From assembly GCA_937948705.1 (NCBI GenBank), contig CALECF010000252.1:1-14201 (forward strand): a stretch of 14,201 nt of DNA, written 5' to 3'. The notes under the pieces are model-generated. The model searched no databases and was not told the origin of the DNA. It saw only the letters and a list, made by a program, of their open reading frames with translations. Below, piece after piece: positions 1 to 7,114 of this stretch (the first letter of the stretch is position 1; every line of letters starts with the position of its first letter). The position numbers were made by a program, and so were the translations under genes. Origin of the DNA: an uncultured Anaerosolibacter sp. Its GTDB lineage: Bacteria > Bacillota_A > Clostridia > Peptostreptococcales > Thermotaleaceae.

Positions 1-40
1 GTTTTTAGTATGAAACTCCAAAAAACTTGTATATAATATA

Positions 41-145
41 GATATGCGCCTATACAAATGAATTAATCATCTCTGTAGTGGAGAATTCATTCTCCACGGC
101 GATTGAAATCGCCTCTACATTTGTTAAATTCTGAAAGCGCATATC
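41..145. other. Nested inverted-repeat structure upstream of hlyIII
   Basis: GATATGCGC at 41-49 is exactly complementary to GCGCATATC at 137-145. Inside this, ACAAA at 54-58 pairs with TTTGT at 120-124, and inside that lies the two-hairpin repeat of 74-119. As RNA the whole 105 bases could fold into a long interrupted stem capped by two hairpins. It ends 45 bases before the hlyIII start codon, so it may sit in that gene's leader. A perfect TATAAT at 32-37 would start a transcript at about its left edge, but I see no matching -35 box. It matches no riboswitch I know. The outer arms may be an older palindrome into which the inner repeat inserted. Confidence 0.5.
74..119. repeat. Two-hairpin GTAG...CTAC repeat, copy 1
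   Basis: The ends TGTAG (74-78) and CTACA (115-119) are inverted repeats. Between them are two perfect hairpins: TGGAGAA/TTCTCCA with a TTCA loop (79-96), and GGCGAT/ATCGCC with a TGAA loop (98-113). One base lies on each side of the second hairpin, so the element folds as a three-way junction. The design matches the element at 5131-5193, although the stem sequences differ. No coding potential is seen. From memory, short GTAGGGGC-type hairpin repeats are dispersed in many Firmicutes genomes and this looks like a diverged member, perhaps a MITE-like element. Confidence 0.6.
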
Positions 146-190
146 AATAGTAAGTAAATACTTTAACCCCATTAGACAGGAGTGGATGTT

Positions 191-844
191 ATGACTATAA
201 AACTAAGAGAGCCGGTTAGTGGATTAACCCATCTAGCTGGAGCAATTTTATCCATACTGGCTTTAATACTGTTGGTTTACTACGCAGTTGTCCATGCCAC
301 CGTATGGCATATCGTAGCTTTTTCTATTTTCGGAGCCAGTATGTTTTTGCTCTATACTGCCAGTACCCTGTATCACTTATTGAATATCTCAGAAAAGGGC
401 ATCAAGATTCTTCGGAAAATTGATCACATGATGATTTATGTACTGATCGCCGGTACCTATACCCCGATTTGCTTGGTTGTGCTTAGAGGCGTATGGGGTT
501 GGAGTCTGCTCACCAGTGTTTGGGCCATTGCGCTTTCCGGTATCATTATGAAGGCTGTATGGATGGGCGCACCCCGTTGGCTATCTACAGCGATCTATAC
601 CCTTATGGGATGGATCGTGGTGATTGCTTTTATTCCTTTGGTTCGGGCTATCCCAGTAGGAGGAATCATTTGGCTGGTGACAGGTGGCCTTCTATACAGT
701 ATGGGTGCTGTGATCTATGGTACAAAGTGGCCTAAAATTAATTCAAAGCATTTTGGCTTTCATGAAATCTTTCATCTTTTTGTGTTAGGCGGAAGCTTTT
801 GCCACTTCTGGTTGATGTATCGATACGTTTTATATTTAGGTTAA
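191..844 (+). CDS. trhA: Hemolysin III / PAQR-family membrane protein (TrhA type)
   Basis: The product is 217 residues, mostly hydrophobic, with about seven membrane helices, the usual size for bacterial HlyIII proteins. The family's putative metal-site residues are present: S58-x3-H62 (STLYH), D78-H79 in KIDHMMIYVLIAGTYTP, and H191-x3-H195 with H205 near the C-terminus. Known relatives include Bacillus cereus hemolysin III and E. coli YqfA/TrhA, the latter linked to membrane-lipid homeostasis. Haemolytic activity cannot be assumed from the sequence. I chose the ATG at 191 because AGGAG (178-182) lies 8 bases before it. The in-frame GTG at 182 overlaps that ribosome binding site. The gene stands alone and converges on the ger operon. 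The fold is certain, the physiological role is not. Confidence 0.92.
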   Translation: MTIKLREPVSGLTHLAGAILSILALILLVYYAVVHATVWHIVAFSIFGASMFLLYTASTLYHLLNISEKGIKILRKIDHMMIYVLIAGTYTPICLVVLRGVWGWSLLTSVWAIALSGIIMKAVWMGAPRWLSTAIYTLMGWIVVIAFIPLVRAIPVGGIIWLVTGGLLYSMGAVIYGTKWPKINSKHFGFHEIFHLFVLGGSFCHFWLMYRYVLYLG

Positions 845-852
845 GAATGTGA

Positions 853-891
853 AAAGCCTGCAGCGATTTCCCGCCGCAGGCTTTCATTTTT
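853..891. terminator. Bidirectional rho-independent terminator between hlyIII and gerAB
   Basis: A stem of AAAGCCTGC (853-861) with GCAGGCTTT (876-884) is extended by GCG/CGC across one mismatch, with a six-base loop. On the + strand it is followed by CATTTTTT. On the - strand the arm ends in a shorter T run. It lies between two convergent stop codons and can serve both genes. Confidence 0.85.
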
Positions 892-1988
892 TAATTTCCT
901 TCTACTTTTTCTCTTCTTCTGACTTTAAATTCTGCCCCAATCCAGATCAGTAAGGGTAAAAACACCTGAAAAGGAAGGGCATAATAGGGCCATACCTTCG
1001 ATGCCCACGCCACTCCCTCCATAATACTGCCATAGATGAAAAAAGCCGTAGTAATCATCAAGGCACCTACAGGCGTTACCACAAACCGATAGTCGGTAAA
1101 ATTAAACAGCTTCGTAATCCCTTTAGATGCAGCCAGCAGACAAATACTTACTTTCACAAACCCACCAATTAAGAAAGTGATGGATACAATGATTTCCAGC
1201 CTTTGAAGGAATTCACCGATATTCAGTCTAAATACAGTCATGTATGCAGGAAAATATACGGCACTATAGGTGGCAGGGGTTAATACCAGTAATTCTGTGA
1301 TAGAGGTAGCCCATAGAATCATCCCTCCAAGCACCAGTCCCGTAAAGTATACCTTATACGTGGAGTTTTTCCGTTTTAATACATCAAAAACCATCAAAAA
1401 TATCACAGTCTCCGCAAATGGAAAGGAAAATGCACTGAAGGCACCCCTATACACCGGCCCCATGCCTTCATATAATATAGGCCTAATGCGGTTAATATCC
1501 ATCTCTGGAATCAACAAAAGGATTGCCAATAACACAAGTGCACCGGCAACAGGGAGAAAAAATTCTGCCCAACGGCCTAGTACTTCAATGCCTTCCTTAA
1601 TTCCCCACATGGCCAAGATGCCTATAGCAGCCATGGGAACGATCATCGGTGTACCCTCCAACCCTACAATGGCGATAAAATCCCCAAAATTCCTTAAAAC
1701 CAGTACACTGAGGTGAAAGGCAAACCAGGTATAGAGTATGACAAAGAGTTTACCTAAGATTTTTCCAAATACATCTTCTACAATATCAAACAAATCCTTG
1801 GTGGGAAACAGATACAAAATTCTTGCATAGATCGCCACAGGAATCAATGCGACTACCAAAGCTAGTAAAATGGCTATCCAAAGGTCTCCTTTTGCCTCTG
1901 CTGCCGTAGGCAGTACCACAGAACTTCCACTGATGAACAAAATCAACAGCGTAATACCCTGCTTATCTGAAATCACTTCTCGATTCAT
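891..1988 (-). CDS. gerAB: Spore germination receptor subunit B (GerAB/GerKB-type permease)
   Basis: The 365-residue integral membrane protein has about ten predicted helices and belongs to the GerAB family of the APC superfamily. Its N-terminus, with ISDKQGITLLILFISGSS, is typical of that family. In characterised receptors the B subunit binds the germinant amino acid or other small nutrient within the spore inner membrane. Which germinant this one senses cannot be read from the sequence. The start is secure: AAGGAGG lies 7 bases before the ATG. It is the last gene of the operon, 16 bases after the small membrane gene, and ends at the shared terminator. Length is normal and no frame break is seen. 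Confidence 0.93.
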   Translation of the reverse strand: MNREVISDKQGITLLILFISGSSVVLPTAAEAKGDLWIAILLALVVALIPVAIYARILYLFPTKDLFDIVEDVFGKILGKLFVILYTWFAFHLSVLVLRNFGDFIAIVGLEGTPMIVPMAAIGILAMWGIKEGIEVLGRWAEFFLPVAGALVLLAILLLIPEMDINRIRPILYEGMGPVYRGAFSAFSFPFAETVIFLMVFDVLKRKNSTYKVYFTGLVLGGMILWATSITELLVLTPATYSAVYFPAYMTVFRLNIGEFLQRLEIIVSITFLIGGFVKVSICLLAASKGITKLFNFTDYRFVVTPVGALMITTAFFIYGSIMEGVAWASKVWPYYALPFQVFLPLLIWIGAEFKVRRREKVEGN

Positions 1989-2004
1989 GCTCAGCCCTCC
2001 TTAG

Positions 2005-2217
2005 TTATTTTTTAACAAAAACTTCAACCAGCTGTTGGATTGGTTTTGCGGGACTGGGGGGCTTAATATTCAGTGACAGCAGTAGACTGATGACAAAGGC
2101 TCCTAAAAATAAGGTGCCATATAGCCAAAGCTTTTTATGCTCTTCCTCCTTAACAAGGGGGAAAATCTCGTAAAACCCAATGATTAAGTATAATAGAATA
2201 ACTAAGAAGGCTACCAT
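2005..2217 (-). CDS. Small two-helix membrane protein in the ger operon (candidate germination D subunit)
   Basis: The 70-residue protein has two hydrophobic helices, about residues 2-20 and 32-50. They are separated by the charged stretch VKEEEHKKL, and a short basic tail follows. It lies between gerAC and gerAB with gaps of 3 and 16 bases. Its ribosome binding site AGGTGAG overlaps the gerAC stop codon, so it is translated with the operon. From established work, small two-helix 'D' proteins are encoded in or beside many gerA-type operons of Bacillales and Clostridiales and modulate germination. Its size, topology and position fit that group. The assignment is by context. I recognise no diagnostic motif. 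Confidence 0.75.
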   Translation of the reverse strand: MVAFLVILLYLIIGFYEIFPLVKEEEHKKLWLYGTLFLGAFVISLLLSLNIKPPSPAKPIQQLVEVFVKK

Positions 2218-2220
2218 CTT

Positions 2221-3375
2221 CTACTCACCTACCTGGATAGACTTACTGATAAGGGCAGTACTTGTAATTTTTGCATTTACATTTACTTCCGTATTCAAAC
2301 TAGGATATAGATCATCCCAATCCTCTTTCATCTGCCTCCATCGATCGGGCATTTCCCGCTTGATGGTTTGACCAAACTTAAATACATCGGTACCATATTC
2401 CCGCTGCACCTTCCGAATTGTACCATTGATCTGTTCTTGCAGGATTCTTTCTGTGGCATTTTCTAAAAATGTGATCCCTTCTTCTGTAAAGTAATCCTTT
2501 GTAGTACTCAGCTCTGCGATTCCCATCTCTAGCTCAATATCGATCTTCATCCTCAGTTTTCCATCTTCAACAACAGACTTTACTTTTGTACGACTCTTAG
2601 ATATCTCCATCGACACCTTTGTTTGCTCTTCGCCAACTTGCTCTACCATTACGAAACCCCCTTGGACTTCATCTCTTATCCAAAGCAGGTCTCGTGTTTC
2701 AATATCATCCAGCCAACCTACCAGCCTGTCCCCTTTAAAGAGAGCACTGCCGGACACCTGAGGAATTTTCCCTCCATTGTAGGATACCAAATAAATGCCA
2801 GTTGCAACGGCACCTCCGCCCTCTTCTCCAATATCATTGAGAAACTCCCATAACTCCATAGTGGGAAATCGTGCCAGATTTTCTTCCGCCCACAGTACGT
2901 CCTGTATTTGAAAGGAAAGAAGATCATAAAGTCCCTTTTCCCCCTTCAAAATTTCTTGTGCTGTTTCTTCCTCGGAAACCAGGATCCACATATCCCCTCT
3001 TACCTCTACATCTCGACCCACCCAGTCCAGTATAGGCACGAGGCCTTCCTCTGCAGCGGCTTTACTGATGATTAAAATTTTTGCATGACTCCAAAATAAC
3101 TTTCTTCCACTTTTTCGAATGATATTTCGTATCCCATCAAAAATAGCGCTCCCTACACTATCAAAAATTACTGCTTCATACTGAGTTCCCTCTGGCCCCT
3201 GCTGAGGATTGACGACTTCTACGGTTAGTAGAAACTTATCATCCACTTTGTCTACCGCCATACCGGCAACGATCGCCATATCGTCTAATTCCCTATAGCT
3301 CCAGCAGCCCGTTGCTACGGCACATAGGGTCATCAGTATCATACCTGCAAGAAAGCATTTATTCTTTCCCATCAT
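2221..3375 (-). CDS. gerAC: Spore germination receptor subunit C, Ger(x)C lipoprotein
   Basis: The 384-residue protein begins with a lipoprotein signal peptide: basic start, hydrophobic core, then ATGC with the acylated cysteine at C24. The family's usual mature start follows at once (CWSYRELDDMAIVAGMAVDK). The rest matches the Ger(x)C layout, including the C-terminal part that ends near a helix of the IL..QINGTIRKVQREYGTDVF type. It is expected to be anchored by lipid at the outer face of the spore inner membrane, next to the A and B subunits. The ATG at 3375 has AAAGGAG 10 bases upstream, inside the end of gerAA. A second ATG at 3372 is less well spaced. The gap to gerAA is 6 bases, so coupling is likely. 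Confidence 0.94.
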   Translation of the reverse strand: MMGKNKCFLAGMILMTLCAVATGCWSYRELDDMAIVAGMAVDKVDDKFLLTVEVVNPQQGPEGTQYEAVIFDSVGSAIFDGIRNIIRKSGRKLFWSHAKILIISKAAAEEGLVPILDWVGRDVEVRGDMWILVSEEETAQEILKGEKGLYDLLSFQIQDVLWAEENLARFPTMELWEFLNDIGEEGGGAVATGIYLVSYNGGKIPQVSGSALFKGDRLVGWLDDIETRDLLWIRDEVQGGFVMVEQVGEEQTKVSMEISKSRTKVKSVVEDGKLRMKIDIELEMGIAELSTTKDYFTEEGITFLENATERILQEQINGTIRKVQREYGTDVFKFGQTIKREMPDRWRQMKEDWDDLYPSLNTEVNVNAKITSTALISKSIQVGE

Positions 3376-3381
3376 TAAAAT

Positions 3382-4938
3382 CTATCTCCTTTCCTGCATT
3401 TTTGTATCTTCCTTACGGGCAGCATTTTTATCTCCGATTAACTTTGGCCGATAATACATGTACCACCAGGGTGCCCGTATGGCCGTATCTTTAAGATCCT
3501 GCTTGTTCAATGAGGATATATTCAGCATATAGGGAACTCCGAAGGACCGGATTGCCATCAGATGAATCATGACCCCAAAGACCCCAAACATATATCCATA
3601 GAGACCTAAAAGCCCAGCCAGGGTTAAGAGTATAAGCCTCGTTATAATTAATTCTCCCAGCATCTTGGGAACAAGAAAGCTGCTAATCGCTGTTAAGGCG
3701 GTCACGATCACCATGGGGGCACTGACCAGTTGAGCGCTCACCGCTGCCTCTCCCAAAATCAATGCCCCTACAATACTGATGGCTTGTCCGATAGGCTTCG
3801 GCAGCCTGACCCCTGCCTCTCGCAGAAGTTCAAAGGCGATCAACATTGCATAGGCTTGCACAATCGTTGGAAAAGGTACCCCTTGCTTAGATGCGGCAAT
3901 ACTGATCACCAAAGGGGTAGGAATCATTTCCTGATGATAGGTCGCCAATGCCACATAAATGGCAGGGACGCTGGTAGTGAAAAAAAAGGCAAGGATCCGG
4001 AGCAATCGATTAAAGCTAGCAAAAAAATAATTACCATAATAATCCTCGTTGGCCTGAAAATACTCAATAGCAATAAAGGGCAATGTCATCACAAAGGGAC
4101 TACCATCACAAAGCAGGGCGATCCTCCCCTCCAACAGCTTTCCTGCTGTCACATCGGGGCGTTCTGTATCTCCGATGGTTTTCCAGGGGGATAAGGGTGA
4201 ATCCTTGATCAACTCATCTATATAGCCAGAATCCACTATACCGTCAATCTTGATTTCATTTAATCGTTTAAAGACCTCTTGAACGATCTTTTCATTAGCG
4301 ATGCTCTCTAAATAACTGACACAGACCTTTGTTTTCGTTCTTTCGCCAATCTCTAAAAAACGAAACTTCAGATCAGGGCTCTTGATTTTTCTTTTCAGCA
4401 TAGAAATGTTAACAATCATAGATTCTGTAAAGCCTTCCCGGGGCCCTCTCACCATACTTTCTGATTGAGGCTCAGAGATAGGACGACTTTGCCATCCTTT
4501 TGTATTGGCAATCAGTGCCTCATCGATTCCTTCTGCCAGCAGCACTGTCTCGCCGTATAGGATGGCTGTAACAATTTCATCCAAAGTATTAGATTTCTTA
4601 ATGTTCACTGACTGTAGTACCTTGTTGGTCAATTCATCAAGAAAGTTTTTATGGGAGATATTATCTTTTTCTGAGGCGCCCATCAGCGGCTCTAAAAGGT
4701 GTTCGCTTACTATCTCCTTCTTTACCATTCCCTCTGTAAATAAAATGACAAACTTAGAGGGATGCAGATGTTCATTGACCACTTCTCGAAAAACAATGGT
4801 ATCATCATACTCAAAAATTTGTTTCAGCCTTTGGATATTTCTTTCTAAGGACCTTTCTAGGTTTTCCTGTTTTCCCTTTTCTGGGTTTATAGTGCTTTTT
4901 GATCCAGACAGTATTTCCTTTAGTATTCTAAACATCAT
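3382..4938 (-). CDS. gerAA: Spore germination receptor subunit A (GerA family)
   Basis: The protein is 518 residues from the chosen start. It has a hydrophilic N-terminal half and, from about residue 275, a membrane half with several helices. Family hallmarks include RGPREGFTES (about 164-173), GRIALLCDGSPFVMTLP ahead of the first helix, and PFPTIVQAYAMLIAFELLREAG with LPKPIGQA in the membrane part. It is the first gene of the A-C-D-B operon and forms the core of the germinant receptor. I start at 4938 because AAGAGG lies 6 bases upstream. In-frame ATGs at 4980 and 4995 and a TTG at 5001 would add up to 21 residues but lack a ribosome binding site. Such operons are usually transcribed in the forespore by sigma-G. 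I could not identify a convincing sigma-G box. Confidence 0.95.
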   Translation of the reverse strand: MMFRILKEILSGSKSTINPEKGKQENLERSLERNIQRLKQIFEYDDTIVFREVVNEHLHPSKFVILFTEGMVKKEIVSEHLLEPLMGASEKDNISHKNFLDELTNKVLQSVNIKKSNTLDEIVTAILYGETVLLAEGIDEALIANTKGWQSRPISEPQSESMVRGPREGFTESMIVNISMLKRKIKSPDLKFRFLEIGERTKTKVCVSYLESIANEKIVQEVFKRLNEIKIDGIVDSGYIDELIKDSPLSPWKTIGDTERPDVTAGKLLEGRIALLCDGSPFVMTLPFIAIEYFQANEDYYGNYFFASFNRLLRILAFFFTTSVPAIYVALATYHQEMIPTPLVISIAASKQGVPFPTIVQAYAMLIAFELLREAGVRLPKPIGQAISIVGALILGEAAVSAQLVSAPMVIVTALTAISSFLVPKMLGELIITRLILLTLAGLLGLYGYMFGVFGVMIHLMAIRSFGVPYMLNISSLNKQDLKDTAIRAPWWYMYYRPKLIGDKNAARKEDTKMQERR

Positions 4939-5017
4939 CAGATTCCTCTTATCTTTTTTTGTATAGTCTAGTGTTTCCATTTTCTGATGTTTCATGCGCA
5001 ACAGTCGGCATGGATCC

Positions 5018-5060
5018 CATAGAAGAAGGCCCTACCGGATCTATTCTCCGATAAGGCCTT
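5018..5060 (-). terminator. Rho-independent terminator downstream of the ABC exporter operon
   Basis: Arms at 5026-5039 and 5047-5060 pair over 14 positions, including two G-U pairs, around a seven-base loop. The AAGGCC/GGCCTT base is the strongest part. On the - strand the stem is followed by CTTCTTCT, a moderate U-rich tail. It lies about 190 bases after the exporter stop codon and just ahead of gerAA. It should therefore insulate the ger operon from read-through. Confidence 0.7.
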
Positions 5061-5130
5061 TCTGTAATCATTAAACTGTGTTATTCAATATCGTATCTTT
5101 ATTCGGAACGATGACCCCACTTTTTTTGTC

Positions 5131-5193
5131 GTAGGGGCAGACCTGCGTGTCTGCCCGCCGCCTCTCCGGGACGACACATAGGTCGTCCCCTAC
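5131..5193. repeat. Two-hairpin GTAG...CTAC repeat, copy 2
   Basis: GTAG (5131-5134) and CTAC (5190-5193) close the element. Inside are two perfect 8-bp hairpins: GGGCAGAC/GTCTGCCC (5135-5156) and GGGACGAC/GTCGTCCC (5168-5189), each with a six-base loop. An 11-base C-rich spacer separates them. It is markedly more GC-rich than the A/T-rich DNA on both sides. It lies in the 3' untranslated region of the ABC operon and does not interrupt a gene. It shares architecture with the repeat at 74-119. It resembles GTAGGGGC-type dispersed repeats remembered from other Firmicutes. Confidence 0.7.
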
Positions 5194-5252
5194 TAAAATA
5201 AATATTAGGAAAACAGCTAGTTTATGCTAAATTTCTCAATCACACTTCAAAT

Positions 5253-7082
5253 TTACTGGGCTTTCATAATCTGTATTTCCTTTTCTTCCTTAAACTGATT
5301 GGTATAGAGATTATAATAATATCCTCTTTGTTTGATCAGCTGTCCATGATTTCCTGCTTCCACTACCTTACCCTCACGAATTACTAAAATTCGATGAGCA
5401 GATCGGGTAGTAGACAGTCTGTGAGCAATGATAAAGCTCGTTCTTCCATTCAGAACCTTTTCGATAGCCTGTTGGATCATTTGCTCTGTCTCTGTATCGA
5501 TGGATGAAGTGGCTTCATCTAAAACAAATATTTTTGGATTTGCTACGATGGCTCTGGCAAAGGAAATCAGCTGTTTCTCTCCCGTAGACAGCCGATTTCC
5601 CCCTTCACCAACCTGGGTATCGTATCCTTTTTCCATCTTTATAATAAATTCATGAGCATTCACTAACTTCGCTGCCTCAATGATCTCTTCCTGGGTTGCA
5701 TCGAGGCAGCCGTACTGAATATTTTCTCCAATGGTTCCACTAAATAAATGAGGTGCTTGCAGTACATAACCCAGGTTAGATTGCAACCATAACTGAGACC
5801 GCTTGCGATAGTCCACCCCATCAATCAAAATCTGTCCCTCCGTAGGTTCATAAAAACGACACAGCAAATTTACAATGGTACTTTTTCCTGATCCCGTTTC
5901 CCCTACTAATGCGATATTTTCTCCTGCCTTTACCTCTAGGTTAAAATGCTCAAGAACCTGCTCCCCTTCCTTATAGGTAAAGGTCACATTTTGAAAAGTA
6001 ATATTCCCTTGAATTTCCGGCCAGTTTTCCTGCTTCGGGTGAAATAGATCTCCATAGGTTTCTACCACATGTGCTTCATCTACAATCTCCGGCTTGCTGT
6101 CAATCATAGATAACACTCTTTCTGCAGAGGCCTGTGCCGCTTGTAGTTCTGCAATAATCCGTGCCAATTCCCTTACAGGCTCAAAAAACTGAATGGTATA
6201 GGATATAAAAGCTACCAATGTGCCGTAGCTGATGGCTTCCAGCAGTACCCCTCTCCCCCCAAACCAGATTGCCAAGCCTGTTCCAACACTACCCAATGTT
6301 AATACAACCGGTAGGAAGATCGCAGAAAAGATGGCGGCTCTCACAGAAGATGTACGCATTTCTCCCGTTAAAATCTGAAAATCCTTCAGATTTTCTTCTT
6401 CTCTCACAAGGGTCTTAGAAGTTTTTGCCCCCATAATCCCCTCGTTAAAAGCACCTGTAATTCGGGAGTTGACCTTTCTGACCTGCCGATAGGAGGATAG
6501 TATCTTTCTTTGAAAATAGAGACTGATAAGAACTAAAAACGGGGCCACCACTAAGGTTATCAGTGCCAACCTCCAGTTCAGATAGAGCAGTACACCCATG
6601 ATGGCTGACATCAGAGTTCCTCCCCAAACCAAGTCTACCAAACCCCAGGATATAATCTCACTAAGTCGCTGTATATCAGAGGTCATACGGGCCATGATCC
6701 AACCCACTGCCGTTTTATCATAATAGGAAAAAGAAAGCTCCTGCAGTTTTTGAAAGCCTATTTTTCGGACGTCATAACAAACACCCATTTCAATCTTTCC
6801 CGCAGTGGCAATCAGCATCCAGACATTGACGGTCTGCACACATACCAGCAGAATATATCCCAAAGCAAAAAGCTTTAGTCCCTCGGTCGTTCCAGGTATA
6901 ACAAAATGATCAATGGCATATTTCGTCATCAACGGAAAAATTACATCAATGCCTCCCACCACCATCATAATCAATGCAAGGCGCATCAAATGTTTTTTAT
7001 AAGGCTTAGCGTAGGCAAGCAGCTTTTTCCACAGCTGTATATCAAATGGCTTTGTAAACTCTTGTTCCTTAAACACACTCAT
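5253..7082 (-). CDS. ABC exporter half-transporter with catalytic Walker B glutamate (heterodimer partner, BmrD/TM288-like role)
   Basis: The 609-residue protein has an exporter-type membrane domain with six helices (about residues 30-310) and then an ATPase domain. Walker A is GETGSGKST (394-402), the Q-loop glutamine is Q442, Walker B is IFVLD followed by the catalytic E523, and the switch histidine is H554. The signature is LSTGE (498-502) in place of LSGGQ. A degenerate signature with an intact Walker B glutamate is typical of one half of heterodimeric multidrug or lipid exporters. The partner is the gene 32 bases upstream. The start ATG has AAAGGA 9 bases before it. The substrate is unknown. 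Multidrug efflux is the usual annotation but is not shown here. Confidence 0.92.
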   Translation of the reverse strand: MSVFKEQEFTKPFDIQLWKKLLAYAKPYKKHLMRLALIMMVVGGIDVIFPLMTKYAIDHFVIPGTTEGLKLFALGYILLVCVQTVNVWMLIATAGKIEMGVCYDVRKIGFQKLQELSFSYYDKTAVGWIMARMTSDIQRLSEIISWGLVDLVWGGTLMSAIMGVLLYLNWRLALITLVVAPFLVLISLYFQRKILSSYRQVRKVNSRITGAFNEGIMGAKTSKTLVREEENLKDFQILTGEMRTSSVRAAIFSAIFLPVVLTLGSVGTGLAIWFGGRGVLLEAISYGTLVAFISYTIQFFEPVRELARIIAELQAAQASAERVLSMIDSKPEIVDEAHVVETYGDLFHPKQENWPEIQGNITFQNVTFTYKEGEQVLEHFNLEVKAGENIALVGETGSGKSTIVNLLCRFYEPTEGQILIDGVDYRKRSQLWLQSNLGYVLQAPHLFSGTIGENIQYGCLDATQEEIIEAAKLVNAHEFIIKMEKGYDTQVGEGGNRLSTGEKQLISFARAIVANPKIFVLDEATSSIDTETEQMIQQAIEKVLNGRTSFIIAHRLSTTRSAHRILVIREGKVVEAGNHGQLIKQRGYYYNLYTNQFKEEKEIQIMKAQ

Positions 7083-7114
7083 GGCCGTCGATCCTTTCTA
7101 TATTTGTTTTATAT

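Noticed and set aside
32..37. Perfect TATAAT as a promoter for hlyIII
   Set aside because: The -10 is perfect, but at 16-18 bases upstream there is only sequence like TATGAA, with no -35 match. The site lies in a very A/T-rich run. I mention it only as a possibility in the leader discussion.
74..119. CRISPR repeat or riboswitch reading of the hairpin element
   Set aside because: There is no regular spacing, no series of identical repeats and no cas gene. The fold matches no riboswitch consensus I know.
1270..1716. 148-codon open frame on the + strand
   Set aside because: It lies wholly antisense to gerAB, lacks a ribosome binding site and shows no recognisable protein features.
3730..4194. 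154-codon open frame on the + strand
   Set aside because: It is antisense to gerAA, which is a strong family match over the same bases. The translated frame looks like compositional noise.
4505..4966. 153-codon open frame on the + strand
   Set aside because: It is antisense to the N-terminal half of gerAA. It is serine-rich because of the reverse frame and has no ribosome binding site.
4939..5025. Sigma-G promoter ahead of gerAA
   Set aside because: Segments such as GCATGAAAC vaguely resemble a -35, but no good -10 follows at 17-18 bases. Expected by biology, not supported by what I can read.
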